DNA of 64,000 nt from Azospirillaceae bacterium. GTDB taxonomy: Bacteria > Pseudomonadota > Alphaproteobacteria > Azospirillales > Azospirillaceae. Made by a program: the position numbers and the translations under genes. The notes beneath the pieces were generated by a model, which saw nothing but the letters and a program-made list of their open reading frames with translations, was not told where the DNA came from and did no database searches. Location: assembly GCA_028283825.1 (NCBI GenBank), contig JAPWJW010000001.1, forward strand, positions 1,488,001 through 1,552,000, read 5' to 3'. Shown here piece after piece: positions 36,542 to 45,469 of the stretch (the stretch's first letter is position 1; each line of letters begins with the position of its first letter).

Positions 36542-38548
36542 ACCCCCAAACGCGCCAGGTTGGCCGCCGGCTTGTCGTAGCCGGGTTCCAGGCGCAGGGC
36601 GGTGCGCCAAGCGTCGGCCGCCGCGTCCCGTTGGCCCAGGGCCAGCAGGACCGCGCCCAGGCTGTTCCAGGCCTGGGCGAAACCGAAATCCTCCGTCACC
36701 GCCTGGCGCAACAGTGGTTCCGCGTCCGCCGGACGGCCGGCCTGGTGCAGCAGCAGGCCCAGCAAGTGCAGGGCGTCGCCCCGTTCGGTTCCCGCCTGTG
36801 GCCCTTCCGCCAGCAGACGGCGATAGGCGGCCTCGGCCTCATTGGCCCGGCCGGCCTGGTGCAGGGCCAGGGCGTCGGCCAGGCTGGGCAAGGCGGGATG
36901 ATTGGGCGGTGTTGCCAGCGCCGCCAATTCCTTGACCAGCCGGGTGATGATGTCTATTGCCGACTCGCCCGGTGCCGGGGCGGCGACACGCATGGCCGGG
37001 TACCAGGGCCGGACGCGCGTGCCCAGGGCGCTCCAGTCGTCCTTGGGGTTGGACAGGCGCCAGGTGGGGGTGCCCAGGGCGGCGGCCATCTCGCCCACCG
37101 AGGTCGCGGCCGTGACCACCAGGTCCAGGGCGGCGATCAGGGCCGCGACACCGTCCAGGTCATCCCGCAGGTCCAGGTCCGGCCAGTCGGCCAGGACCAT
37201 GCCCACGCCCTGGGCCGATGCCATTTCCGTCGCCACGGCGGCCCGGTTGTATTGCAGGTTGACCAGGTGCACGCCCGGCAGCCGTGCCAGGGGCAACCAG
37301 CTGGCCAGCGTGGTGTAACCGCCGGCGCGGTCGGCGGTGATCAGGCCGCTGGTCCAGCACAACCCGACCTTCAGGCCCGGCCCCAGGGCCGCCAGCCGGT
37401 CGGACCAGAACGCGACCTTTGCGGGATCGGCCTTTAGGAAGGGGCGCGCACCGCCGAACCGGTTGAGGCTGGGCCGGCAGAACCGCGCCAGGCTGCCGGT
37501 GGGCAGTTGGGCGGTGGCATCGGCGGTGCGCGGGTCGGTGCCGTCATTGTCCTTTGGGCGTCCCACGACCGTGACCGCCGGGAAGGAGCGGGCGAACAGC
37601 GGCACCAGCCGGGCATCGCATTCCAGCATCACGCGCGTGCCGGCGGCGCGGACGCTGTCGCTGAGGCCGGCGGCCAGGTCCGGCACCTGGCTGGCGAACA
37701 GGATTTCATCGCCCAGCCCCTGTTCGCCCCACAGCAGCAGGGTGCGGCCCAGCAGGCTGTCGCCCTGCCAGACGGGCAGGGGGAAGCTGCGCCGGACGGA
37801 GGGGAAGGAACTGGCCCGCCAGCGCGCCTCGTGCAGGTCCCAGGCCTCGGCGCTGGGGCCGCGCAGCAGCAGCAGGCGCGCCAGGTTGAAACGCGCGTCG
37901 GTGGCCAATTGCGCCTTGGCATCGGTCTGGGCCAGCACCTGGCGCAAGGCCGCCTCGGCACCGTCGATATCGCCCAGGTGCCGGAGGCAGAGGGCCATGT
38001 CCATGCGGGCGCCGCCATGGGCGGGATCCAGGGCCAGGGCGCGGTCCAGTGCCGCGCGCGCCGCGTGCCATTGCGCCTGGCCCACCCGCATGTTGCCGAG
38101 GTTGCTCCAGGGCCCGACATAGGTCGGGTCCAGCGTGGCCGCCCGATGCCAATGGGCGGCGGCCTCATCGAATTGGCCCTTGTGGCGGGCGACCAGGCCC
38201 AGGCCGTTTTCCGCATCCGCCGCCAGGGTTGCATCCAGGCCGGGCTGGGCCGCCAGATGGGCGTAGGCGACGCCCGCCTCATCCATGCGCTCCCGGCGGC
38301 GCAGCAGGTCCGCCAGCGTGGCCCAGGCGGGGCCATGACCCGGCAGCAGGCCGGCGGCCTTCTCCGGCCGCCGCCAGGGCCGCGTCCAGCCGCCCCAGGC
38401 CGTCGCTGACCAGGGCCAGGGCAAGCCAGCCGGCAGCGTCGCCGGGTGCCAGTGCCAGGGCGTCCCCATAGGCGGCGGCCGCCTCCTCCAGCCGGTTCTG
38501 CCGGGCCAGGCTGTCGGCGCGCGCGCGCTGGGCGGCGGCCGTGCTCAT
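36538..38548 (-). pseudogene. TPR/glycosyltransferase-like paralogue with a one-base frameshift
   Basis: Paralogue of the plus-strand TPR gene. From ATG 38546-38548 the frame reads typical TPR (MSTAAAQRARADSLARQNRL, then LGRLDAALAAA). It then turns into nonsense, while the TPR pattern continues in another frame from EKAAGLLPGHGPAWATLADLL to the stop at 36538. Removing one base near 38361-38375 restores a single frame of 669 residues, and the total length of 2011 is one more than a multiple of three. The remainder has TPRs, the domain LLWGEQGLGDEILFASQ, LKVGLCWTSGL, AATSVGEMAAALGTPTW, and a second TPR block at the C-terminus. It may be a real mutation or a sequencing error. The start overlaps the HD-hydrolase stop (ATGA). 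Confidence 0.7.
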
Positions 38549-39177
38549 GCCGCCGCGTCCCGCTGCTGCTGCAGGGCGCGCAGGGCCGCCAGGAAGCGCT
38601 CCGCCGCCAGGTCGGCCGGCCACGGCTCCCACGGGGTGCCGGCGAAGCCGGCCTGCAAGGGATCGTCGTCCAGCGGCTGGTAGGGGATCTTCAGGGTATG
38701 GCGGATCTCGTCGTGCGACCAGCCGACCACGTGCAGGGCCTCGCTGGCGGCGGCCACGCGGTCGGCGCGCTTGTGGTTGCGTTTGGTGGTCTGGTTCCAG
38801 GCGGGGATCTGGTAGCGCAGAGTGATGGCCCCCTCCAGCCGCGCGGCCAGCGCCTTGTACTCCGGCCCCAGGAAGGGCTTGAGGGGGGAAATGGCATCGA
38901 AGCCCAGCAGGCCCTCGTCCGCGTCGTGCAGCAGTTCGCGCAATTCCGCCGCCGGGCTCAGCGGCTTGGCCGCCTGCGCCCGCGCCAGGGCCAGCACGGT
39001 CAGGGAATGCTGGGCCACCGACAGGGGCAGGGGCCAGCGCGAATGGCCGCCCCAGCGATAGGTGCGCGCCAGGCCCATGGCCAGGTCCTCGTCATCCCAA
39101 TCCAGCGGTGTGGGCGCCAGCAGGTTCAAACGCCGCCGTGAGGGCAGTCTGACCCAGGCCCGTGCCTCCACCGTCAT
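38545..39177 (-). CDS. HD-domain hydrolase, YfbR (5'-deoxynucleotidase)-like
   Basis: Cytosolic metal-dependent phosphohydrolase of 210 residues. ATG 39175-39177 lies behind GGGAGG; the longer frame upstream is Arg-rich and not family-like. The HD metal motifs are seen as RWGGHSRWPLPLSVAQHS and ELLHDADEGLLGFD, followed by KRADRVAAASEA. Similar proteins in alphaproteobacteria are annotated as YfbR-like or phosphohydrolases; the substrate may be deoxynucleoside monophosphates. The stop codon overlaps the start of the following TPR gene by four bases, so the two are probably co-translated. Confidence 0.78.
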   Translation of the reverse strand: MTVEARAWVRLPSRRRLNLLAPTPLDWDDEDLAMGLARTYRWGGHSRWPLPLSVAQHSLTVLALARAQAAKPLSPAAELRELLHDADEGLLGFDAISPLKPFLGPEYKALAARLEGAITLRYQIPAWNQTTKRNHKRADRVAAASEALHVVGWSHDEIRHTLKIPYQPLDDDPLQAGFAGTPWEPWPADLAAERFLAALRALQQQRDAAA

Positions 39178-39340
39178 GCCATCCTCCCGCCGGCCCGGCC
39201 GCCGATGGCGGGCACTCCCGCAACAGATAGCGCGGCGGCGGCCCCGGGCGCTAGGGGCGTGGGCATGGCGCCGCCGCATAAGTCTTTCAACCCGGCACCA
39301 AGGGTGTCAGCATGCCGCTGGGGTTAAGCCGGGGGGCGTA

Positions 39341-40501
39341 ATGAGATGGTTGAAGGGACGCGGCGGACGGGCGCCCGCGCTGCTTGCGGCGGCGGCGGTT
39401 TGCGCGGCTCTGGCCGGTCCCGCCCGGGGCGGGGTTCCGCCGGGAACCGCCACCGATTCCACGCCGGAGGCCGCTGAGGCCTGGCCCGTGGCGGCGGTGG
39501 GCAGCGACGGCCACCAGGCGCCTTACACCCCCTTGGCGCATGCCGCCCGGCCCTGGCGCCTCTGCGCCCTGCTGCCGGGCACGCAGGACAAGTTCTGGTG
39601 GGGCGTGTCCTGGGGCCTGGCGCATGAGGCGGAGCGCCTGGGCGTCACCATCGGCATCTACCAGGCGGGCGGCTACGACAGGCTGGACGTCCAGAAGGCG
39701 CAGTTGCAGGCCTGCCGCGGCCTGAAGGCCGACGCCTACATCCTGTCCGCCATCAGCACCGACGGCCTGGACGGCGACATCGCGGCCATCGCCGATCATC
39801 ATCAGCCGCTGGTGGACCTGATCAACGGCGTCGGCTCCCCCTACGTCAGCGCCCATATCCTGAGCAATTTTCACGAGAATGGTCGTTTCGGTGCCGAATA
39901 TATCCTGGATCACCGCGCCGCTTGGGAGCGGGCGTCCGGCCATCCCCTGAAGGTCGGCTGGCTGCCGGGGCCCGACGGCGTGGAATGGGCCAATGCCATG
40001 GAGATTTCGGCATTGGCCATCCTGCGCCGCGCGGGCGTGGCGGTCGTGCACGGCGGCTACGGACCCACGGCGCTGACGGCGCAGATGGATCTGGTGCGCG
40101 CGCTGTTCGAGCGGGAACCGGATTTGGACGTGGTGTTCGGCAACGCCGTGGCCATCCAGGCGGCGGCCAACTTCCTGCGGTCCCGCCACAACACCACGAC
40201 CCGGCTGGTCGCGACGTACAGCACCGGCACCGTCATCGACCTGATCCGCGATGGTGCCGTGGACCTGGCCGCATCCGACAGCCCCATCCTGCAGGCGCGG
40301 GTGGCCGTCGACCTGGCGGTGCGGGCGCTGGAGGGCAAGCCGCATGGGGTGTGGAACGTCATGGCGGTGGACCGGCTGGACCGCGACCACCTGGCCGGCT
40401 ACGACCTGTCCCGGGTGGCGGTGCCGGATGGCGACCGTTTCCAGCTGCGGCCGCTGCCACCACCGGGACAGTCCCTCGCGTCCCCCCGCCTCGGCTCCTA
40501 G
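39341..40501 (+). CDS. torT: TorT-like periplasmic binding protein
   Basis: Periplasmic protein of 386 residues with a signal peptide (ALLAAAAVCAALAGPARG). The fold is that of a type-1 periplasmic binding protein (PGTQDKFWWGVSWGLAHEAERLGV, DAYILSAISTDGLDGDI, VGWLPGPDGVEWANAM, LDVVFGNAVAIQAA). The overall pattern matches TorT, which binds trimethylamine N-oxide and signals to the TorS kinase. The start was set at ATG 39341 because only from there does the leader make sense. Neither torS/torR nor a TMAO reductase lies near, so another ligand or a distant partner is possible. Confidence 0.7.
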   Translation: MRWLKGRGGRAPALLAAAAVCAALAGPARGGVPPGTATDSTPEAAEAWPVAAVGSDGHQAPYTPLAHAARPWRLCALLPGTQDKFWWGVSWGLAHEAERLGVTIGIYQAGGYDRLDVQKAQLQACRGLKADAYILSAISTDGLDGDIAAIADHHQPLVDLINGVGSPYVSAHILSNFHENGRFGAEYILDHRAAWERASGHPLKVGWLPGPDGVEWANAMEISALAILRRAGVAVVHGGYGPTALTAQMDLVRALFEREPDLDVVFGNAVAIQAAANFLRSRHNTTTRLVATYSTGTVIDLIRDGAVDLAASDSPILQARVAVDLAVRALEGKPHGVWNVMAVDRLDRDHLAGYDLSRVAVPDGDRFQLRPLPPPGQSLASPRLGS

Positions 40502-40511
40502 ACCCCAAAAG

Positions 40512-40550
40512 AAAACGGGCGACCCCATTACAAGGTCGCCCGTTTTTCTT
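40512..40550. terminator. bidirectional terminator between torT and mucR
   Basis: AAACGGGCGACC (40513-40524) pairs perfectly with GGTCGCCCGTTT (40534-40545), followed by TTCTT. The reverse strand also ends in a T-rich tract, serving both convergent genes. Confidence 0.88.
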
Positions 40551-40584
40551 CAGTCCTTTTCCGCCACGGTGATGGCGGCGGGAC

Positions 40585-41061
40585 TTATTCGGCGGCGGCA
40601 CTGCCCCGACGGCGCTTGCCGGCCGGCTTGTCTTCCGTCCGCGAACGCTGACCCAGGCCGATGGCCTTGGCCAGGCCCGAGCGCTGCTCGGCATAGTTGG
40701 GGGCGACCATGGGATAATCGGTCGGCAGGCCCCACTTCACCCGGTATTCCTCCGGCGACAGGCCGTAAGCCGTCCGCAGGTGGCGCTTCAGCATCTTCAG
40801 CTTGCGGCCATCTTCCAGGCAGACGATGTAGTCGGGCGTGACCGACTTGCGGATGGGCACCGCCGGGGTCAGGGGCTCCGCCGGGGTTGTGGCTACCTCT
40901 TCCGGGGTAACCAGACGCCGCAGGGTATCGTGCACCTGCTTAATCAGATCCGGCAAGGCGGTGGGGGCCAGGCTGTTTCCAGCAACATAGCTCGTGACGA
41001 TCTTTCCAGTCAGGGCGATGATCTGCAGGTCGTCATTGGAATCGGTGATCGGTTGTGTCAT
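40585..41061 (-). CDS. mucR: MucR/Ros family zinc-finger regulator
   Basis: Small DNA-binding regulator of 158 residues, typical of alphaproteobacteria, where it acts as an H-NS-like silencer controlling exopolysaccharide, motility and host interaction. The zinc-finger region is YIVCLEDGRKLKMLKRHLRTAYGL, with Cys, Asp and two His as in Ros/MucR, then SPEEYRVKWGLPTDYPMVAP. The N-terminal helix (IIALTGKIVTSYVAGN) is the oligomerisation part. The upstream region at 41090-41230 is AT-rich, as expected for sites bound by MucR itself, so autoregulation is likely. Confidence 0.92.
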   Translation of the reverse strand: MTQPITDSNDDLQIIALTGKIVTSYVAGNSLAPTALPDLIKQVHDTLRRLVTPEEVATTPAEPLTPAVPIRKSVTPDYIVCLEDGRKLKMLKRHLRTAYGLSPEEYRVKWGLPTDYPMVAPNYAEQRSGLAKAIGLGQRSRTEDKPAGKRRRGSAAAE

Positions 41062-41390
41062 GTCCGGCCCTGGCGTTGTTTGTCACTTGTTGCAGGTTTT
41101 GTTGAACAGACTATAGCCGAAATTATCTTGTTTGTATTGAAAAGAAGTGGACTCCCCCCTGGAATTATCAAAAACCAGGAAAACTTGGGGTTTAGAGTAT
41201 TGGGAAAGCCTTCCAAGATCGCCAACATGGCGAAAACCGCTGAGGAAAGCATGAGAATCGGAAGAGGTAGACCGTTACATGGCAGGGGTGGGAAGTCGCC
41301 TTTGGATGGCGTCTCCCCCCTCCGTCCACGGCCCCGGTTCCGCGCCGTCACTTGGCCCCATAGAGATAGGGACAAGGTGTGGACCGCCTG
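41062..41390. other. mucR upstream region
   Basis: This 329-base gap between mucR and the DUF815 gene is AT-rich at 41090-41230 and contains TATAGT-like -10 sequences on the minus strand near 41111. I see no gene in it. The right part (41231-41390) is the untranslated end of the DUF815 gene. Confidence 0.5.
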
Positions 41391-42266
41391 TCAGGCGCCG
41401 GCGGTATCCTGCCCCGCGATGTCCTGAATGAACTGCCAGGCCACGCGGCCGGAACGGTTGCCGCGCGTGACCGCCCATTCCACCGCCCGGGCGTGCAGTT
41501 CCTCCGTGGGCACCTTCAGGCCCAGTGCCGCAGCATAACCGTCGACCATGGCGAAATAGGTGTCCTGGTCGCAATTGTGGAACCCCAGCCACAGGCCGAA
41601 GCGGTCGGACAGGCTGACCTTCTCCTCCACCGCCTCGGACGGGTTGATGGCCGTGGAGCGTTCATTGTCGATCATGTCGCGCGGCATCAGGTGGCGGCGG
41701 TTGGAGGTGGCGTAGAACACCACGTTGGCCGGCCGGCCCTCGACCCCGCCCTCCAGCACGGCCTTGAGCGACTTGTAATGCGCGTCGTCGTTGCTGAAGG
41801 ACAGGTCGTCGCAGAACAGGACGTAGCGGCGGCCGCTGTCGCGCACGGCGGCCAGCAGGCGGGGAAGGGAGGGGATGTCCTCGCGGTGGATTTCCACCAG
41901 CGCCAGGGGGCCGTGGCCGGGCGGCGTGCCCGCCGCCTCGTTCACGGCGGCATGCACGGATTTCACCAGCGAGCTTTTGCCCATGCCCCGGGCCCCCCAC
42001 AACAGGGCGTTGTTGGCGGGCAGGCCCTCGACGAAGCGGCGGGTGTTCTCCAGCAGCGTGTCGCGCTGGCGCATCACGCCCTGCAGCAGCTTGATGTCCA
42101 CCCGCGACACCTCGGGCACCGGCGACAGGCGATCACCCTCCGCATGCCAGACGAAGGCGTCGGCGGCATGGAAATCGATGGGGGCGGGCGGCGGCGGCGC
42201 CAGGCGGTCCAGCGCGTCGGCGATGCGGGCCAGCAGCGGCAGCAGGGCGGCGGAATCGGTGGTCAC
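41391..42266 (-). CDS. DUF815 AAA-type ATPase
   Basis: ATP-binding protein of 291 residues. Walker A is GARGMGKSS at about residue 91, Walker B is YVLFCDDLSF, and a sensor-like YATSNRRHLMPRDM follows, the hallmark of DUF815. The N-terminus contains a Pro-rich linker. It is widespread in proteobacteria, and its biochemical role is unknown. It is divergent from yajC, a neighbourhood conserved in alphaproteobacteria, though no functional link to secretion is established. Confidence 0.88.
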   Translation of the reverse strand: MTTDSAALLPLLARIADALDRLAPPPPAPIDFHAADAFVWHAEGDRLSPVPEVSRVDIKLLQGVMRQRDTLLENTRRFVEGLPANNALLWGARGMGKSSLVKSVHAAVNEAAGTPPGHGPLALVEIHREDIPSLPRLLAAVRDSGRRYVLFCDDLSFSNDDAHYKSLKAVLEGGVEGRPANVVFYATSNRRHLMPRDMIDNERSTAINPSEAVEEKVSLSDRFGLWLGFHNCDQDTYFAMVDGYAAALGLKVPTEELHARAVEWAVTRGNRSGRVAWQFIQDIAGQDTAGA

Positions 42267-42501
42267 GGGCGTCTGTTTCCTTACCTTGAGCGTTCTTTCA
42301 AGCGCGCGGCACCGGTCGGGCGGCGGCCTGCCTGTTCAACCGGCGAACGGTACGGCGGCGCTCGGGCCCCGGCAACCCGCGCCGGCCGGGGGGCTGAGAT
42401 TGGGTTGAAACATAGCCGGCGGTCGGTATAGTCCGCGCCAGGCGCGGGCATGCCCGCATCGCGCCCCCGATTTTACGATCCGTTACTGGAGCAACCGTCC
42501 C

Positions 42502-42846
42502 ATGTTCGTGTCCACCGCTCAGGCCCAGACCACTGGCGGCGCCGGCGCCCCCGATGTCAGCCAGCTGATGCAGTTCCTGCCCTTCGTCCTGGTCTTCGTG
42601 GTCATGTACTTCTTCCTGATGCGTCCGCAGCAGAAGAAGATGAAGGAACACAAGAATATGCTGGAGGCCCTGCGCCGCGGCGACAAGGTCGTCACCGGCG
42701 GCGGCATCTTGGGCACCGTGGTCAAGGTGTCGGATGACGAGGTCACCATCGACACCGGCGAGGGCGGGAAGCTGCGCGTCGTGCGCAGCACCATCACCAG
42801 CGTCGTCGCCAAGACCGAGCCTGTGAAGGCCGACGAATCCAAGTGA
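42502..42846 (+). CDS. yajC: YajC, preprotein translocase accessory subunit
   Basis: Small inner-membrane protein of 114 residues associated with SecDF. It has a short N-terminal extension, one membrane helix (QFLPFVLVFVVMYFFLM), the signature RPQQKKMKEHKNML, and the cytoplasmic KVVTGGGILGTVVKVSDDEVTID domain. A terminator follows at once. In most alphaproteobacteria secD and secF come next, but here an Mth938-domain gene follows instead. Confidence 0.95.
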   Translation: MFVSTAQAQTTGGAGAPDVSQLMQFLPFVLVFVVMYFFLMRPQQKKMKEHKNMLEALRRGDKVVTGGGILGTVVKVSDDEVTIDTGEGGKLRVVRSTITSVVAKTEPVKADESK

Positions 42847-42902
42847 GATCATCGCGAGCGGCGGGAACCTGGGTTTGAAACCGCCGCCATCGGACGCCAG
42901 TT

Positions 42903-42947
42903 AAAAGGCCTGCCCGCCTCCCCACCGGAACGGGCGGGCCTTTTTCT
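42903..42947 (+). terminator. terminator behind yajC
   Basis: AAAAGGCCTGCCCG (42903-42916) pairs with CGGGCGGGCCTTTTT (42931-42945) with one wobble, followed by CT. It isolates yajC from the next gene. Confidence 0.85.
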
Positions 42948-42970
42948 TTGTTGGGAGGGCAGGTCAGCCC

Positions 42971-43342
42971 ATGGATATCACCCCCCTGATCCCCGCCGAC
43001 CGCCAGGTCATCGACGCCTACGGCCCCGGTCGTTTCCGCGTCAGCAACACGGTGTATGAGACGCCGATCATCGTCTTTCCCGACCGCACGCTGGTCTGGG
43101 CGGTGGAAAACTTCGCCGACCTGGAGCCGGAGGATTTCGCCGCCCTGACGGCGGAGCAGCCGGAGATCGTGCTGTTGGGCTGCGGCCCCACCATGCAGCT
43201 GTTCCCCTCTAGCCTGCGCCGGGCGCTGAAGGAACAGGGGCTGGGCGGCATCGACCCGATGGATACGGGCGCGGCCTGCCGCACCTATAATGTCCTGATG
43301 GCCGAAGGCCGGCGCGTGGCGGCCGCCCTGCTGCCGGCTTGA
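42971..43342 (+). CDS. Mth938-like domain protein (NDUFAF3 family)
   Basis: Single-domain protein of 123 residues in the Mth938/DUF498 family, which includes the mitochondrial complex I assembly factor NDUFAF3. Recognisable stretches are IDAYGPGRFRVSN, LLGCGPTMQLFP and GIDPMDTGAACRTYNVLMAEGR. The molecular role in bacteria is not known; a part in respiratory complex I assembly is inferred from the eukaryotic homologue. An NDUFAF6-like gene lies 2 kb away, and in alphaproteobacteria these two are often neighbours. Confidence 0.85.
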   Translation: MDITPLIPADRQVIDAYGPGRFRVSNTVYETPIIVFPDRTLVWAVENFADLEPEDFAALTAEQPEIVLLGCGPTMQLFPSSLRRALKEQGLGGIDPMDTGAACRTYNVLMAEGRRVAAALLPA

Positions 43343-43372
43343 GCTGACCCCTCTGTGGCGCTTTCCGGCAAT

Positions 43373-43408
43373 AAAAACCCCGGCCTCCGCGAAGAGGCCG
43401 GGGTTTTC
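43373..43408. terminator. bidirectional terminator between the Mth938 gene and sodB
   Basis: AAAACCCCGGCCTC (43374-43387) pairs perfectly with GAGGCCGGGGTTTT (43394-43407) around CGCGAA. Both strands end in a T run. Confidence 0.9.
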
Positions 43409-43441
43409 ATTTGGGTGCCGCGAGCGGAACCTGGAAGCCTA

Positions 43442-44038
43442 TCAGCCCAGGTTCTTGGCCGCGAATTCCCAGTTGGCCAACGTGTCGACGAAGGTCTTCA
43501 GGAAGTCGGGGCGACGGTTGCGGTAATCGATGTAGTAGGCGTGTTCCCACACGTCGGCGGTGATCAGCGGCTTCAGGCCGTGGGCCAGCGGCGTGTCGGC
43601 GTTGGCCGTCTTCGTGATCTTCAGCTTGCCGTCCTTGGGGTCTTCCACCAGCCAGGCCCAGCCGCTGCCGAACTGGCCGATGCCGGCGTCCACGAAGGCC
43701 TTCTTGAAGGCCTCGACGCTGCCGAAGTCGGCGACGATGCGCGTCTCCAGCGCGGCCGGGATGGCCACCGGGGTCGGCGTCAGGCTGTTCCAGAAGAAGG
43801 TGTGGTTCCAATGCTGGCCGGCATTGTTGAAGATCGCCTGGGACTCGGGCTTGCCATGGGTCGCCTTGACGATGTCTTCCAGGCTCTGGCCTTCGAACGC
43901 GGTGCCGGCGACCAGCTCGTTCAGCTTGGTCACGTAGGCGTTGTGATGCTTACCGTGGTGGAAGTCCAGGGTCTCGGACGACATGTGCGGCTGCAGCGCG
44001 TCCTTGGCGTAGGGCAGGGGGGCAAGTTCGAAAGCCAT
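43442..44038 (-). CDS. sodB: Fe-type superoxide dismutase
   Basis: Cytosolic superoxide dismutase of 198 residues. Metal ligands are His27 (DFHHGKHH), His79 (QHWNHTFFW), Asp162 and His166 (DVWEHAYYIDY). Gln75 in NNAGQHWNH and the GSGWAWL stretch mark the iron type rather than the manganese type. The gene is monocistronic between a terminator and a 243-base upstream gap that must hold its promoter; no clear Fur or SoxR-like site was recognised there. Confidence 0.95.
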   Translation of the reverse strand: MAFELAPLPYAKDALQPHMSSETLDFHHGKHHNAYVTKLNELVAGTAFEGQSLEDIVKATHGKPESQAIFNNAGQHWNHTFFWNSLTPTPVAIPAALETRIVADFGSVEAFKKAFVDAGIGQFGSGWAWLVEDPKDGKLKITKTANADTPLAHGLKPLITADVWEHAYYIDYRNRRPDFLKTFVDTLANWEFAAKNLG

Positions 44039-44281
44039 GGTTTTCCTCGTCTTCTACGGGGTTGTTCGGGTGTGGTCTCACGCGGCCGTCATGCGGGGGC
44101 CGATGATCCACCGGGACCGTTATTCTTCAACCAGACCATGCCCTGGTTCGTGCACCGGGGCATGTGGGCGATGTCACATCCGGGCGCCCGCCCGCGCCCA
44201 GGTAACCTGACCCAGGGCAAGGGGTTAACACGAACATTCCCATCCCGGAAAGCGAATAGAACCGGTTTGGGGGCGGAAAGA

Positions 44282-45277
44282 TTAACCCTGCGGCGGCGGG
44301 CCCTGTTCCTGCCCCTCGGGCGATTCCACGCCCGGAACGGCGCCGGCACCGGCCTCCGCATCCGGATCGACGGGCGGGCCGGAGGGGGGAACCGGGGCCA
44401 TGCCGGCCATGCTGCGGGCCAGGGCCAGGCGGGCGCGCACCATCACCCAGCCACGGGCCAGTGGCCCCAGGCTGATGCCCTGCGCCAGCGGATCGCGGCG
44501 GCGCAGGCGGCCGGCCATCAGCCGGGCGGCATGCAGCAGCACCGCCGTTTCCAGGCGCAGGCCCGGGTCGTGCAACGCGCCGGGCAAGGCCCGGGCGTGG
44601 TCCAACTGGCGGTCGATGCGGTCCAGCATGCGGTCCAGCACCATGCGCACCGCTGGCGTGGCGTGGTGTTCCACCAGGTGTTCGGGGCTGGCGCCGACGG
44701 CGTCGAACCAATCCAGCGGAAAATAGCAGCGGCCCAGGCGCACCCAGTCGTCGCGGCATTCCTGCACCACGCGCAGCAGGCGGATGGCGGTGCACAACGC
44801 GTCGGTGGCGGCCAGCGCCTCACCACTTTCGCCGTAAAGTTCCAGGATGTGATGGCCCACGGGGTTGGCGGCCAGGCGGCAGGCGTTCAGCACGTCGGCC
44901 CAGGTGCGGGGACGGTACCCCTCCGCATCGCGGCGGAAGGCCTGGAGAAGCTGGCGGGCGTGCAGGCTGGTGCCGCCGGTCACCGCCAGGCTGGCCTTCA
45001 GTTCCAGCGCCGGGGCCAGCCAGGACGGTACGCCGCCGCCGCTGACCAGCGCGCGTTCCAGGGCGTCCAGCTGCGCCACCTTGGCCTCGGGCTCCAGGTT
45101 GGCGTCGCCGGTGATATCATGCGCCAGCTTCAGGAAGGAGGCGAACGCCGCCGCATGGCGCCGCATCACCTTGGGCACGCGCCGCAGGGCGGAGGCGTAG
45201 CCACCCTGCACGGGCGCGCGCCGCGGGGCGGCGGGCATGCGCCCGATCCGGGCGGTCTTGATACGGAAGTCGGCCAT
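44282..45277 (-). CDS. squalene/phytoene synthase family protein, HpnC-like
   Basis: Protein of 331 residues related to trans-isoprenyl diphosphate synthases. ATG 45275-45277 was chosen; an in-frame ATG eight codons upstream has no ribosome site. The first aspartate motif region is ASFLKLAHDITGD (Asp54 and Asp58), followed by the HpnC-like LEPEAKVAQLDALERAL. The second region is VVQECRDDWVRLGRCYFPLDWF, retaining GRxYxP but with a changed Asp pattern. The C-terminus is Pro/Ala/Gly-rich and disordered. HpnC acts in hopanoid precursor synthesis, but no hpnD or hpnE lies near, so activity is uncertain. It is divergent from another family member. Confidence 0.65.
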   Translation of the reverse strand: MADFRIKTARIGRMPAAPRRAPVQGGYASALRRVPKVMRRHAAAFASFLKLAHDITGDANLEPEAKVAQLDALERALVSGGGVPSWLAPALELKASLAVTGGTSLHARQLLQAFRRDAEGYRPRTWADVLNACRLAANPVGHHILELYGESGEALAATDALCTAIRLLRVVQECRDDWVRLGRCYFPLDWFDAVGASPEHLVEHHATPAVRMVLDRMLDRIDRQLDHARALPGALHDPGLRLETAVLLHAARLMAGRLRRRDPLAQGISLGPLARGWVMVRARLALARSMAGMAPVPPSGPPVDPDAEAGAGAVPGVESPEGQEQGPPPQG

Positions 45278-45469
45278 GGGTGGTCTTCTATCCGGCGGCA
45301 TGAGGTGCCACAGAGTGCCAGAGCTTGGCCCCGGGAAGAAGGGGTCCCGTCACATCCACGCCCGGCAATTCGGTGCATGGTGCCCATGCCGGAACCATGA
45401 CGCGCTGGTCAGCGAAGCGTTTCCCGGTCCATAAAGGCGGCCCGCTCAGCCTATTTTCCCCGTGAAGCC

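Noticed and set aside
38470-38632. A separate small gene at the start of the minus-strand TPR gene
   Set aside because: Its reading frame is the N-terminal TPR of the frameshifted gene, not an independent protein.
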